A DNA stretch of 64,000 nt from Streptomyces sp. BHT-5-2 (GCF_019774615.1 NZ_CP081496.1:1550001-1614000); one strand, 5' to 3'; positions 19,073-29,037 are shown, numbered from the stretch's first letter. Numbers and translations are program-made. Notes: generated from the letters alone by a model not told the origin.

Positions 19073-22000
19073 CGATCGACCCGCGCCTGCTCCGATACGC
19101 CCGTGCCACCCGCGGATTCCTCGTCGCGGTGGTGGTGCTCGGGCTTGCCGGAGCGGGCCTGGTCGTCGGCCAGGCCATGCTGATCGCGGAGATCGTGGTC
19201 GGCGCCTTCCAACACGGCTGCACCCTCGGGGCGTTGGTCATTCCGGTGGTGCTGCTCGCCGCGGTCTCGGTCGGCCGGGGGCTGGTCTCCTGGCTCACCG
19301 AACTCGCCGCCCACCGTGCCGGTGCGGCGGTCAAGTCCGAACTGCGGATGCGGCTGATCGAACGGGCGGCGGCGCTGGGGCCCGGGGCGGAGATCCGCCG
19401 CGCGGCGGGTGCCGGGGACGCCGGGACCCCGGAGCTGCGGACCGGGGAGCTGACGGCCCTGGCCACCCGCGGCATCGACGCGCTGGACGACTACTTCGCC
19501 CGCTATCTGCCGCAGTTGGGGCTGGCGGTCGTGGTGCCGGTCGCGGTGCTGGCGCGGATCGTCACCGGGGACTGGATCTCCGCGCTGACCATCGTCGTCA
19601 CCCTGCCGCTGATCCCGCTGTTCATGGTCCTGATCGGCTGGGCCACCCAGTCGCGGATGGACCGCCAGTGGCGGCTGCTCGCCCGGCTGTCCGGGCACTT
19701 CCTCGACGTCGTCGAGGGGCTTCCGACGCTGAAGGTCTTCGGCCGGGCCAAGGCCCAGGCCGCGTCCATCCGCGCGATCACCAGCGAGTACCGCCGGGCC
19801 ACCCTGCGCACCCTGCGGATCGCGTTCCTCTCCTCCTTCGCGCTCGAACTGCTCGCCACCATCTCCGTGGCGCTGGTCGCGGTCGGCATCGGCATGCGCC
19901 TGGTGAAGGGCGAACTCGACCTCTACACCGGCCTGATGGTGCTGGTGCTGGCCCCCGAGGCGTATCTGCCGCTGCGGCAGGTGGGGGCGCAGTACCACGC
20001 CGCGGCCGAGGGGCTCTCGGCCGCGGAGGAGATCTTCGCCGTTCTGGAGACCCGGCCGCGGACGCCCGGCACCGCACCCGCGCCGGACGGCACCGGGCTG
20101 ACCGTCGAGGGCCTGGTCGTCCGCCACCCCGGGCGCACCGCCGACTCGCTGCCGGCCACCTCGTTCGAGGTCCGGCCCGGCGAGACGGTCGCGCTGGTCG
20201 GCCCGTCCGGCGCCGGCAAGTCCACGCTGCTGAGCGCGGTGCTCGGCTTCACCGAACCCTCCGAGGGGCGGGTCCTCGTCGACGGGCGGGACCTCGCCGA
20301 CCTCTCCCCCGAGAGTTGGTGGAGCCGGATCGCCTGGGTGCCGCAGCATCCGCACCTCTTCGCCGGGTCCATCGCCGAGAACGTCCGGCTGGTGCGACCG
20401 GACGCCGATGACGCGGCGGTCCGTGCCGCGTTGCGCGAAGCCGGGGCGCTGGAGTTCGTCGACGCGCTGCCGGAGGGCGCGGCCACCCGGCTCGGGGAGT
20501 CCGGCGCCGGGCTCTCCGCGGGCCAGCGGCAACGCATCGCGCTGGCCCGCGCGTTCCTCGCCGACCGGCCGATCGTGCTGTTGGACGAGCCCACCGCGAA
20601 TCTGGACGGGGAGACCGAGCAGGCCCTGGTCGGGGCCGTGGGCCGGCTCACGGCCGGGCGTACGGTCCTGCTGGTCGTCCACCGGCCGGCGCTGCTGGCG
20701 GTGGCCGACCGGACGGTGCGGCTGGCGGGGCCGGAGGTCGGTGCCGCGGCCGGTGAACCGGTGGACGAGGCGGCCGCGGTGCCGACGCGTGCGGTCGCCG
20801 GGCGGGTCTCTCCCGCCGAGCCGGGCCGGTCGGCGGACGCCGGGCCGGTGCCGGGGGGCGAGGACGTTCCCGCTCCCGGGTCGCGCTCCGCGCTGGGGCG
20901 GCTGCGCGGGCTGGCCCGTGCCCGGCGGGCGCGCCTGGGGCTCGCGCTGCTGCTCGGCAGCCTCGCGCTGGGCAGCGCGGTGGGACTGATGGCGACCTCC
21001 GGCTGGCTGATCTCGCGGGCCTCGCAGGAACCGCCGGTGCTGTACCTGATGGTGGCGGTGACCGCGACCCGGGCGTTCGGCATCGGGCGGGCGGTGTTCC
21101 GCTACGCCGAGCGGCTGGTGGCGCACGACGCGGTCTTCCGGATGCTCGCCGATGTCCGGGTGGCCGTCTTCCGGCGGTTGGAGCGGCTGGCCCCGGCCGG
21201 GCTCAAGGAGCGCCGCCGCGGCGACCTGCTGTCGCGGCTGGTGGCGGACGTCGACGCGGTGCAGGACTACTTCCTGCGCTGGCTGCTGCCCGTGGGGGCG
21301 GCCCTGTTGGTCGGCGCGGGCACCGTCGCGTTCACCGGCTGGCTGCTGCCGGAGGCCGGGGCGATCCTCGCGGTGGGGCTGCTGCTCGCCGGGGCCGGGG
21401 TGCCGGCGCTGTCGGCCGCGGCGGCGCGGCGCGCGGAGCGCCGGCTGGCGCCGGCTCGCGGGGCGCTCGCCACCCGTGTCGTCGATCTCCTCACCGGCAC
21501 CGCCGAGTTGACGGTCGCCGGGGCGCTCGGTGCGCGGACCGCCGCGGTGCGCCGCGCGGACCGGGAGCTGACCCGGATCGCCTCCCGCTCGGCCGCCGCG
21601 GCCGGTGCCGGGGCCGGTCTCTCGGCGCTGCTGTGCGGGCTGACCGTGGCGGCGGCCTCGGTGGTGGGCATCCAGGCGGTGCACGCCGGCCGGCTGGCGG
21701 GCGTGGAGCTGGCCGTCGTCGTCCTCATCCCGCTCGCCGCGTTCGAGGCGGTGGCCGGACTTCCGCTGGCCGCGCAGTACCGGCGGCGCACCCGGCACGC
21801 CGCGGAGCGGGTCTTCGAGGTGCTGGACGCCCCGGCGCCGGTCCGCGAACCGGACGCCCCAGCGGACGCACCTGATGTGCCGTTCCCGCTGGTCGTAGAC
21901 GAGTTGACCGCGCGTCACCCGGGGCAGGACCGGCCGGCGCTGGACGGCGTCGGCTTCAGCCTGGCACCGGGCCGCCGGCTCGCCGTCGTCGGACCGTCCG

Positions 22001-22680
22001 GGTCCGGCAAGACCACGCTGGCGCAGGTGCTGCTGCGGTTCCTGGATCGGGAGTCGGGGGCGTACACGCTGGCCGGCACGGACGCCCAGGACCTGGCCGG
22101 CGACGCGGTGCGGCGGCTGGTCGGGCTCTGCGCGCAGGACGCGCACCTCTTCGACAGCTCGCTGCGGGAGAACCTCCGGCTGGCCCGGCGGGACCGCAGC
22201 GGCCCGGGGTGCGCCGACGACCGCGACCTCTGGGACGCGCTCGGCCGGGCGCGGCTGGCGGACTGGGTGCGCGGGCTGCCGGACGGCCTGGACACCATGG
22301 TCGGCGAGCACGGCGCCCGGCTCTCCGGCGGTCAGCGGCAGCGGCTGGCCCTGGCCCGTGCGCTGCTCGCGGACTTCCCCGTGCTGGTGCTGGACGAGCC
22401 CGCCGAGCACCTCGACCTGGCCACCGCGGACGCGCTGACCGCCGATCTGCTGGCCGCCACCGAAGGCCGGACGACGGTGCTGATCACCCACCGGCTCGCC
22501 GGTCTGGACGCGGTCGACGAGGTGCTGGTCCTGGACCGCGGCCGGGTGGTGCAGCGCGGTGGTTACGCGGAGCTGGCCGGCGCCGACGGTCCGTTCCGGC
22601 GGATGCTGGAGCGCGAACGGGAGGTGGACGCCGCCCACCTGCGGACAGCCCCGCCCGTCGGGGCCGGGAGCGCGGCGTAG
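19066..22680 (+). CDS. cydDC: Fused CydD-CydC ABC exporter
   Basis: 1204 aa: two complete ABC exporter halves in one chain. Each has a six-helix membrane domain and an ATPase. First half: Walker A GPSGAGKST (about 382-390), signature LSAGQRQR, Walker B LLDEP. Second half: Walker A GPSGSGKTT, LSGGQRQR, VLDEP. CydDC exports reductants (glutathione/cysteine in E. coli) or heme-related thiols needed for cytochrome bd assembly. In actinobacteria cydD and cydC are often fused. GTG start 50 bases after cydB. Confidence 0.95.
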   Translation: MKPIDPRLLRYARATRGFLVAVVVLGLAGAGLVVGQAMLIAEIVVGAFQHGCTLGALVIPVVLLAAVSVGRGLVSWLTELAAHRAGAAVKSELRMRLIERAAALGPGAEIRRAAGAGDAGTPELRTGELTALATRGIDALDDYFARYLPQLGLAVVVPVAVLARIVTGDWISALTIVVTLPLIPLFMVLIGWATQSRMDRQWRLLARLSGHFLDVVEGLPTLKVFGRAKAQAASIRAITSEYRRATLRTLRIAFLSSFALELLATISVALVAVGIGMRLVKGELDLYTGLMVLVLAPEAYLPLRQVGAQYHAAAEGLSAAEEIFAVLETRPRTPGTAPAPDGTGLTVEGLVVRHPGRTADSLPATSFEVRPGETVALVGPSGAGKSTLLSAVLGFTEPSEGRVLVDGRDLADLSPESWWSRIAWVPQHPHLFAGSIAENVRLVRPDADDAAVRAALREAGALEFVDALPEGAATRLGESGAGLSAGQRQRIALARAFLADRPIVLLDEPTANLDGETEQALVGAVGRLTAGRTVLLVVHRPALLAVADRTVRLAGPEVGAAAGEPVDEAAAVPTRAVAGRVSPAEPGRSADAGPVPGGEDVPAPGSRSALGRLRGLARARRARLGLALLLGSLALGSAVGLMATSGWLISRASQEPPVLYLMVAVTATRAFGIGRAVFRYAERLVAHDAVFRMLADVRVAVFRRLERLAPAGLKERRRGDLLSRLVADVDAVQDYFLRWLLPVGAALLVGAGTVAFTGWLLPEAGAILAVGLLLAGAGVPALSAAAARRAERRLAPARGALATRVVDLLTGTAELTVAGALGARTAAVRRADRELTRIASRSAAAAGAGAGLSALLCGLTVAAASVVGIQAVHAGRLAGVELAVVVLIPLAAFEAVAGLPLAAQYRRRTRHAAERVFEVLDAPAPVREPDAPADAPDVPFPLVVDELTARHPGQDRPALDGVGFSLAPGRRLAVVGPSGSGKTTLAQVLLRFLDRESGAYTLAGTDAQDLAGDAVRRLVGLCAQDAHLFDSSLRENLRLARRDRSGPGCADDRDLWDALGRARLADWVRGLPDGLDTMVGEHGARLSGGQRQRLALARALLADFPVLVLDEPAEHLDLATADALTADLLAATEGRTTVLITHRLAGLDAVDEVLVLDRGRVVQRGGYAELAGADGPFRRMLEREREVDAAHLRTAPPVGAGSAA

Positions 22681-22750
22681 GGAGCCCGCCGGGACTCGGC
22701 GCCGGATAACTGAACTTTTCCCGGAAATGGTCCCTTATTAGGCTCGGGGC

Positions 22751-24490
22751 ATGGCAGTCACGGCAGGACCGTCCCCCGACCCCGCGGGCACCGGCAGCGC
22801 CGGCGGACGTCCGGACCCCATGGACGCCGCCACCGAGGCCACCCGCAGCCTCCAGGGACTGTCGTCCGAGCTGACCGCCCGGGTGCCGCAACTGCTGGAG
22901 GCGATGCGCACCGTCGGCGCGGGGCTGGATCTGCACATCACGCTGGACCGGATCGTGGAGACCGCCGCCGAACTCGCCGACGCGCGCTACGCCGCGATCG
23001 GGATCATCGACGACACCCGGGAAGGGCTGTCGGACTTCGTGACCTACGGCGTGACCGGGGCGCAGCACGAGCGCATCGGCGCGCTGCCCGACGGACACAA
23101 GGGGCTGCTCGGCGCCCTGATCCACGATCCGAAGCCGGTGCGGCTGGCCGACCTCACCAAGGACCCCCGTTCGGCCGGGTTCCCGCCGGGGCACCCGCCG
23201 ATGCGGTCGTTCCTGGGCGTGCCGATCCGCGTCCAGGGAGAGATCTTCGGCAACCTCTATCTGACCGAGAAGCGCGGCGGGGAGTTCAGCCAGGAGGACC
23301 TGCACATGGTGCGGGTGCTGGCCACCGAGGCCGGGATCGCGATCGGCAACGCCCGGCTGTACGCGGCTACCCGGCAGCGCGAGCGCTGGATCGACGGGTC
23401 GGTGGCGGTGACCACCGAGCTCCTCGCCGGCAGCGACGTCGACGACGCGCTCGCGGTGGTCGCGGAGCAGGCCAGGAAGCTCGCCGATTCGGCGGCCGGC
23501 ATCGTGCTGCTGCCGGACGAGGAGGGCGGGTTGGAGATCGTCGCGGTGTCGGCCGACGACCCGACCGGGATCCTGGGGACCCAGATCCCGCCGGACAGCC
23601 CGGTGGCCGAGCAACTCCTCGCCGGTGACCCGGTGTTCGTCCGCGACTCGGCGAGCGATCCGCGGATGGTCACCCATCTCGCGTCGCGCTACGGGCCGAG
23701 CATGATGCTGCCGCTCAAGAGCGGTGGCCGGGTGCTCGGCACCCTCGCCACGCCGCGGGCGCGCGGCGGCCGTCCGTTCAGCGCCGCCGAGCGGACCCTG
23801 GCCACCCAGTTCGCCGCGCAGGCAGCGCTGGCGCTGGTGCTGGCCGACGCGCAGCGCGACCGGGAGCAGCTGGCGGTCTACGAGGACCGCGACCGGATCG
23901 CCCGTGATCTGCACGACCTGGTGATCCAGCGGCTGTTCGCGACCGGGATGGTGCTGGAGAGCGCACAGCGCAAGACCGTGGTGCCGGAGGTGGCCCGGCG
24001 GGTCGGCAAGGCCATCGACGAACTCGACGTCACCATCCAGGAGATCCGGACCGCGATCTTCGCGCTCCAGCAGAGCCCGGCCGAGGCGCCGTCGGGGCTG
24101 CGGACCCGGGTGCTGCGGGAGATCGGCACCGCTGCCGTGCCGCTGGGCTTCCAGCCGTCGGCGCAGTTCGTCGGCAAGGTCGACTCCCGGGTCGGGGAAC
24201 TGGCGGGCAAGAACCTGATCGCCGCGCTGCGCGAGGCGCTGTCGAACGCCTTCCGGCATGCCGAGGCGTCCCGGATCGAGATCGTGGTGGACGCGACGGT
24301 CACCTTGCCGGACGGCACTCCGGGTGTCCGGCTCACCGTTGCCGACGACGGGGTGGGCATCGCCGGGGGTGGCCGCCGCAGCGGGCTGAAGAACCTCGCC
24401 AAGCGCGCGGAGTCGCTGGGCGGTTCCAGCACCTACGGCCCGGGGCTGGGCGGCGGGGGGACGATGGTGACGTGGGAGGCGCCGCTGTGA
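22751..24490 (+). CDS. GAF-domain sensor histidine kinase
   Basis: 579 aa cytosolic kinase, without membrane helices. Two GAF domains (about 55-205 and 225-370), HisKA_3 with the phospho-His in DRIARDLHDLVIQRLFATG (about 382), and a HATPase domain (DALSNAFRHAEAS region and the GVGI box). The layout is that of DevS/DosS redox-gas sensors, here directly after cytochrome bd genes. Partner response regulator is not in the window. ATG 22751 follows a TTATTAGG -10-like element with little or no leader. Confidence 0.9.
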   Translation: MAVTAGPSPDPAGTGSAGGRPDPMDAATEATRSLQGLSSELTARVPQLLEAMRTVGAGLDLHITLDRIVETAAELADARYAAIGIIDDTREGLSDFVTYGVTGAQHERIGALPDGHKGLLGALIHDPKPVRLADLTKDPRSAGFPPGHPPMRSFLGVPIRVQGEIFGNLYLTEKRGGEFSQEDLHMVRVLATEAGIAIGNARLYAATRQRERWIDGSVAVTTELLAGSDVDDALAVVAEQARKLADSAAGIVLLPDEEGGLEIVAVSADDPTGILGTQIPPDSPVAEQLLAGDPVFVRDSASDPRMVTHLASRYGPSMMLPLKSGGRVLGTLATPRARGGRPFSAAERTLATQFAAQAALALVLADAQRDREQLAVYEDRDRIARDLHDLVIQRLFATGMVLESAQRKTVVPEVARRVGKAIDELDVTIQEIRTAIFALQQSPAEAPSGLRTRVLREIGTAAVPLGFQPSAQFVGKVDSRVGELAGKNLIAALREALSNAFRHAEASRIEIVVDATVTLPDGTPGVRLTVADDGVGIAGGGRRSGLKNLAKRAESLGGSSTYGPGLGGGGTMVTWEAPL

Positions 24491-24496
24491 GGGGCC

Positions 24497-24522
24497 GGGC
24501 GGCGAGCGTCTCTACGCCGCCC
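24497..24522. terminator. Terminator shared by convergent genes
   Basis: 8-bp stem GGGCGGCG with CGCCGCCC (24515-24522); the right arm includes the last codons and stop of the minus-strand methyltransferase. Confidence 0.55.
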
Positions 24523-25177
24523 CGCTTTCGGGCTTCCGCGCCAGAACCGTCGCAATCGACCTGTGTGCGTCTTCGGCGGGTTCCTGCGCCAGGCGTGCGG
24601 TGACGACGAGACCGGCCCGGCCCAGCAGGGCGGCGATCCGCTCCGCGGGGATCAGGTGGGACTCGTAGGACACCGGGTGGCCGCCGTAGGCCCGTGCCGG
24701 GCGCAGTCGTACGTTGTCGCCCACGTGGCCGGCCACCATCAGCCGGCCGCCGGGTGCGAGGGTGCGATGGAACTCGGCGAAGACGCGGGGCAGCACCTCC
24801 GGCGGCGTGTGGTGGGTGGAGTAGTAGGCCAGGATGCCGCCGAGGACGTTGGCCCGGAAGCCCAGCGCGGTCATGGAGCCCACGAGGAAGTGCAGGCGCG
24901 GGTAGGCGCGTTGGGCCAGCCTGATCATCTTCGGGGAGAGGTCGAGGCCGAAGGCGGGCACTCCCAGGTCGGCCAGATGAGCGGTGACCTTGCCGGGCCC
25001 GCATCCCAGATCCGCGACCGGCCCGTGGTCGGCTGCCTGCACATCGTCGGCGAAGGTCGCCAGCATCGCCCGGGACATGGGGTCCAACTCCGCGGGTTTC
25101 TTGACCCGTTCCGCGTAGGAGGCCGCGACGGTGTCGTACGACTCCCGGACCGCGGCAAGGTAGGACGGCTCGCTCAC
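24512..25177 (-). CDS. Class I SAM-dependent methyltransferase
   Basis: 221 aa. The SAM-binding motif I is seen in VADLGCGPGKVTAHLADLG (residues about 60-78), with motif II/III further on (GGRLMVAGHVG). This is a stand-alone Methyltransf_11/25 type enzyme; the acceptor is unknown. GTG 25177 is selected; the longer frame to 25216 runs into the parS site and adds only 13 residues. Two parS sites lie just upstream. Confidence 0.85.
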   Translation of the reverse strand: MSEPSYLAAVRESYDTVAASYAERVKKPAELDPMSRAMLATFADDVQAADHGPVADLGCGPGKVTAHLADLGVPAFGLDLSPKMIRLAQRAYPRLHFLVGSMTALGFRANVLGGILAYYSTHHTPPEVLPRVFAEFHRTLAPGGRLMVAGHVGDNVRLRPARAYGGHPVSYESHLIPAERIAALLGRAGLVVTARLAQEPAEDAHRSIATVLARKPESGAA

Positions 25178-25209
25178 CCCCGCGACCCTAGACGAGTGCG
25201 CGGTGGCAT

Positions 25210-25223
25210 GTTTCACGTGAAAC
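25210..25223. promoter_or_regulatory. parS: parS site (first of a pair)
   Basis: Perfect GTTTCACGTGAAAC in the 105-base gap between the methyltransferase start and the HAD stop; its partner starts 40 bases away, about four DNA turns, so both face the same helix side. Confidence 0.92.
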
Positions 25224-25249
25224 AGCTTCTCCCTTGCGGGAGTTGACGT

Positions 25250-25263
25250 GTTTCACGTGAAAC
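25250..25263. promoter_or_regulatory. parS: parS site (second of a pair)
   Basis: Second perfect parS copy, 40 bases from the first and 20 bases from the end of the HAD gene. Confidence 0.92.
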
Positions 25264-25282
25264 ATACGAGCCGGTTACGGCC

Positions 25283-26239
25283 TCAACGCTCTTGGAGAAT
25301 CCGCTCGATCACGACCGCGACACCGTCGTCGTTGTTGGAATCCGTGCGGTGCGTGGTGGCCGCTAGTACGTCGGGGTGGGCGTTGGCCATGGCGTACCCG
25401 GTCCCGGCCCAGGTGAGCATTTCGATGTCGTTCGGCATGTCGCCGAAGGCGACGACCTCGTCCGGGGAGATTCCGCGCTCCGCACAACAGCGGGCGAGGG
25501 TGCCGGCCTTGCTGACGCCCGGGCCGCTGATCTCCAGGAGGGCGGTGGGGCTGGACCGGGTGAAGGACGCGAGGTGGCCGGCGGTGGCCCTGGCCAGCGT
25601 GAGGAAGGCGTCGGGGTCGAGCTCGGGGTGGTGCGCGAGCAGCTTGAGCACGGGCTGGTCGGGGGCCGGGGCGTCGCTGCCGGTGACGGTGGCGCCCGCG
25701 GCGTCCGGGGCGGTCGGGGCGAAGCCGGCCGCGTACGGGCCGTCGGTGCCGCCGTTCGCCGGCTCGGGGGCCACCTGGGGGGCGAAGTCGTCGGCGAGGA
25801 GTTTCTCGGCCGGCGCGATCACCGCGGCGGGGTCGAGGAGGAAGGGCGGGTACTGGGGCTCGTAGTGGATGCCGCCGGTGCGCTCGACGGCGAAGCTGGT
25901 GCCGGGGGCCGCGCCGCGCAGGGCATGGACGACGTCGATCGCCACCGTGTGGTCGAGGGGGCTGACCTCGACGATGCGGTTGCCCCGGTGAAGATCGACG
26001 ACGGCCGCGCCGTTCGCGCAGATCGCCAGACCGTGGCCGTGCACATGGTCACTGACCACGTCCATCCAGCGGGCCGGGCGGCCGGTGACGAAGAACACCT
26101 CGATGCCCGCGTCCTCCGCGGCGGCCAGCGCGGCGATCGTCCGGTCGGAGACCGTCTTGTCGTCGTGCAGCAGCGTGCCGTCGAGGTCGGTGGCGATCAG
26201 CCGGGTGGGCCGGCGCGGCGTGGTGGGGGCATCAGTCAC
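25283..26239 (-). CDS. HAD-superfamily hydrolase (Cof type)
   Basis: 318 aa. Motif I DLDGTLL near residue 17 holds the nucleophilic Asp; motif II is VTGRPARW; motif IV is GDMPND. Cap domain and length are those of the Cof/IIB phosphatases, which dephosphorylate sugar phosphates or nucleotides. A Pro/Ala/Gly-rich insertion of about 30 residues (around 170-200) sits in the cap. GTG 26239 (VTDAPTTPRR) is preferred to longer starts. A paralog lies at 53246-54070. Confidence 0.86.
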   Translation of the reverse strand: MTDAPTTPRRPTRLIATDLDGTLLHDDKTVSDRTIAALAAAEDAGIEVFFVTGRPARWMDVVSDHVHGHGLAICANGAAVVDLHRGNRIVEVSPLDHTVAIDVVHALRGAAPGTSFAVERTGGIHYEPQYPPFLLDPAAVIAPAEKLLADDFAPQVAPEPANGGTDGPYAAGFAPTAPDAAGATVTGSDAPAPDQPVLKLLAHHPELDPDAFLTLARATAGHLASFTRSSPTALLEISGPGVSKAGTLARCCAERGISPDEVVAFGDMPNDIEMLTWAGTGYAMANAHPDVLAATTHRTDSNNDDGVAVVIERILQER

Positions 26240-26351
26240 GGGGCCATCTTCGCGTATCGGCACGTACAGGCGTGCGGTGGGTGGCACACATGAGCTCGGC
26301 GGGGAGGCCGGCCCCGCGGGCTTTCTCCGGGGTGCCCGTACGCTCGGGGAT

Positions 26352-27248
26352 ATGCGACTGAGCACTGTGATCCTGCCCGTCCGCCGCTGGTCCGAAGGCG
26401 GTAAGGAGGTGTGGCAACGCGCCGAGGAGCTGGGTTTCCACGCCGCGTACACCTATGACCACCTCTCGTGGCGGAGCTTCCGCGACCAGGCATGGTTCGG
26501 CGCTCTCCCGACGCTGACCGCGGCCGCCGCCGCGACCTCCCGGATGCGCCTGGGCACCCTCGTCACCTCGCCGAACTTCCGGCATCCGGTCACCCTCGCC
26601 AAGGAGTTGATCTCGCTCGACGACATCAGTGACGGCCGCGTCACGCTGGGTATCGGCGCCGGCGGCAACGGTTTCGACGCCACCGCGCTGGGCCAGGAGC
26701 CCTGGTCGCCGCGCGAACGGGCGGACCGTTTCGCCGAGTTCACCGCGCTGCTGGACCGGTTGCTGACCGAGGACGTCGTCTCCAGCGAAGGCACCCACTA
26801 CTCCGCGGACGAGGTGCGCAATATCCCCGGCTGTGTGCAGCGGCCGCGACTGCCGTTCGCCGTGGCCGCCACCGGCCCGCGCGGGCTGAAGCTGGCCGCC
26901 CGTTATGGCCAGGCATGGGTGACGACCGGCGACCCCAAGGTGTCGAACGCGGGTGGGACGCCGACCGAGTCGTGGGAGGCCGTCCGCCGGCAGATCGAGG
27001 GACTGGCGAAGGCATGTGCCGACCAGGGCCGGAACTTCGACGAGCTGCAGAAGACCATGCTGACCGGATTCACCCCTGACCAGCCGCTGGACTCGCTGGA
27101 CGCCTTTGTGGACTTCGCCGGTCGGCACGCCGAGCTGGGCATCGAGGAGCTGGTCATTCACTGGCCGATCGCGGACTCGGTCTTCGCAGCTGACCCGGCG
27201 GTCTTCGAGCGGATCGCCACCGAGGGGCTGGCGCAGCTCGACGCATAG
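26352..27248 (+). CDS. LLM-class (F420/FMN) flavin-dependent oxidoreductase
   Basis: 298 aa TIM-barrel luciferase-like enzyme: start MRLSTVILPVRRW, then TSPNFRHPVTLAKEL, DDISDGRVTLGIGAGG, and a C-terminal helix. The family uses reduced F420 or FMN for hydride transfer; the substrate is unknown. ATG 26352 gives the typical N-terminus; the longer upstream frame overlaps the divergent HAD gene. Confidence concerns family only. Confidence 0.86.
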   Translation: MRLSTVILPVRRWSEGGKEVWQRAEELGFHAAYTYDHLSWRSFRDQAWFGALPTLTAAAAATSRMRLGTLVTSPNFRHPVTLAKELISLDDISDGRVTLGIGAGGNGFDATALGQEPWSPRERADRFAEFTALLDRLLTEDVVSSEGTHYSADEVRNIPGCVQRPRLPFAVAATGPRGLKLAARYGQAWVTTGDPKVSNAGGTPTESWEAVRRQIEGLAKACADQGRNFDELQKTMLTGFTPDQPLDSLDAFVDFAGRHAELGIEELVIHWPIADSVFAADPAVFERIATEGLAQLDA

Positions 27249-27438
27249 CGATACAACCGCCACGTCAGGCCGTACGCCCGGTTTGCCCTGGTATCTCGGC
27301 CGAGGCTTTACCCGGTATATAGCCGGCAAGGGGGAGAATTGGGACAGCGGCGCAGGGTGCAGGCCCGGCGCGCGGGTGGAGACCGGCGCGCGACCGGGCC
27401 GTCGCACTGCGCGAGAAGCGGTGCGTTGTGGAGGAGCC

Positions 27439-28338
27439 ATGGCACAGACCCGATTCGCCCCCGACCGCGGGCTGACCTCGCGCATGGTCATGACGATGTT
27501 CTTCATCGGGCTTTTGTACGTCGTGGTCGTCGGTGCGCTGGTGGTGCTGCTCAAGGGTGCCTGGGTGGTGGTGCTGCTGATCTCGGGCGCGATGTTCGTC
27601 GCACAGTTCTGGTTCAGCGACCGGATCGCGGCCTTCAGCATGGGCGCGCACGAGGTCACACCGGAGCAGGCGCCCGAGCTGCACGGCGCAGTCGACCGGC
27701 TCTGTGCCCTGGCCGACATGCCCAAGCCGAGGGTCGCGATCGCCGAGTCGGATGTGCCGAACGCCTTCGCCACCGGCCGCAACCAGCAGAACTCCATGGT
27801 CTGCGCCACGACCGGGCTGCTCAGGCGGCTGGAGCCGGAGGAGCTGGAGGGTGTGCTGGCCCATGAGCTCTCGCATGTCGCCCATCGCGATGTCGCGGTG
27901 ATGACCATCGCGTCGTTCCTCGGGGTTCTGGCCGGCATCATCACCCGCGCCGCCCTGTGGAGCGGCGTCGGACGCAACAACCGCGACCAGAACGCCGCCA
28001 TCGCCGTCCTGATCGTCACCGCAGTCAGCGTCGTCGTCTACGCGATCAGCTTCCTGCTCACCAGGCTGCTCTCCCGCTACCGCGAGCTGTCCGCGGACCG
28101 GGCCGCCGCCCTGCTGACCGGGCGCCCCTCGGCGCTGGCCTCCGCGCTGACGAAGGTAACCGGCCAGATCGCGCGGATCCCGACCGAGGACCTTCGCAAG
28201 GCCCAGCCCTTCAACGCGTTCTACTTCGCGCCGGCGTTCAACAAGGAGAGCTTCAACCAACTGCTCTCCTCGCACCCCACGCTGGAGCAGCGGCTCGATC
28301 AGCTGGGGCGGATAGCGGCACAGCTGGGGCGGCCCTGA
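27439..28338 (+). CDS. htpX: HtpX-like zinc metalloprotease
   Basis: 299 aa M48 peptidase. Two N-terminal membrane helices (20-60), the zinc site HELSH in LEGVLAHELSHVAHRD, two more helices, and the downstream Glu in the ELSADRAAALL segment. HtpX degrades misfolded membrane proteins. GAGGAG four bases before ATG 27439. Adjacent to pspAB, a pairing recalled from many actinobacteria. Confidence 0.93.
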   Translation: MAQTRFAPDRGLTSRMVMTMFFIGLLYVVVVGALVVLLKGAWVVVLLISGAMFVAQFWFSDRIAAFSMGAHEVTPEQAPELHGAVDRLCALADMPKPRVAIAESDVPNAFATGRNQQNSMVCATTGLLRRLEPEELEGVLAHELSHVAHRDVAVMTIASFLGVLAGIITRAALWSGVGRNNRDQNAAIAVLIVTAVSVVVYAISFLLTRLLSRYRELSADRAAALLTGRPSALASALTKVTGQIARIPTEDLRKAQPFNAFYFAPAFNKESFNQLLSSHPTLEQRLDQLGRIAAQLGRP

Positions 28339-28380
28339 GCGGCCGTCTCCGGCGGCACGGCAGTGACGGCGCATGGCGAT

Positions 28381-28394
28381 GTTTCCCGTGAAAC
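28381..28394. promoter_or_regulatory. Near-consensus parS site
   Basis: GTTTCCCGTGAAAC, one mismatch from parS (A to C in the left arm). Located between htpX and pspAB, 46 bases upstream of the pspAB start. Confidence 0.6.
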
Positions 28395-28439
28395 ATTCCA
28401 CGGTGTCATCGGAGCAAGAGATCAAGGAGCAAGCCGCGT

Positions 28440-29003
28440 ATGGGACTTCTGGACGCCATCCTCGGCCGTAGCAAGCCGGTGCGGCCCGATCTGGACCAGC
28501 TCTTCGCGCTGCCGTCCGCCGCGGTCACCCTGCAGGCCGCGGCCGGCTTCACTCCCACCGGGCTGGGGTCGGTGTGCTTCGCGAGCGTCGAGGGCGGCGC
28601 GTTCGCGCGGATCCAGGAGGAGGCGCGTGCGCTCCTGGACGGCTCGGTGGAGTTCACGCAGGACGCGTACGGCTATACGTGGCTGCTGGTGCGGCACACC
28701 CCGGAGGACGTTGCCGGCCTGGTCAACGACCTGCACGCGGTCAACACCTCCCTGGAGGAGGCGGGTTTCGGCCCGCAGCTGCTGTGCTCGCTGCTCGGGT
28801 TCCGCGATGAGCGACAGCGGCCGCTGGCGCTCGTCTACCTCTACAAGCGTGGCACGTTCTACCCCTTCGCGCCGCGGCCCGGCGATGCCGAGAAGCGTGA
28901 CAACCCGCTCGAACTCCAGGTGCGGGCGATGCTCGGGGACGATCTGACGATCGAGAAGGATCTTTCCCGGTGGTTCCCGGTCTGGGGAGCACCCGGACTC
29001 TGA
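28440..29003 (+). CDS. pspAB: PspA-associated protein PspAB
   Basis: 187 aa soluble protein: start MGLLDAILGRSKPVRPDLDQL, ending DLSRWFPVWGAPGL. I recall this family as PspA-associated protein PspAB, usually beside htpX and thought to act in the envelope-stress Psp response. No catalytic motif seen. Ribosome site AAGGAGCAAG before ATG 28440. Likely cotranscribed with htpX. Confidence 0.83.
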   Translation: MGLLDAILGRSKPVRPDLDQLFALPSAAVTLQAAAGFTPTGLGSVCFASVEGGAFARIQEEARALLDGSVEFTQDAYGYTWLLVRHTPEDVAGLVNDLHAVNTSLEEAGFGPQLLCSLLGFRDERQRPLALVYLYKRGTFYPFAPRPGDAEKRDNPLELQVRAMLGDDLTIEKDLSRWFPVWGAPGL

Positions 29004-29037
29004 ACTGCGGCTTTCTCTGCCGGCGGGACGGGAAGGG

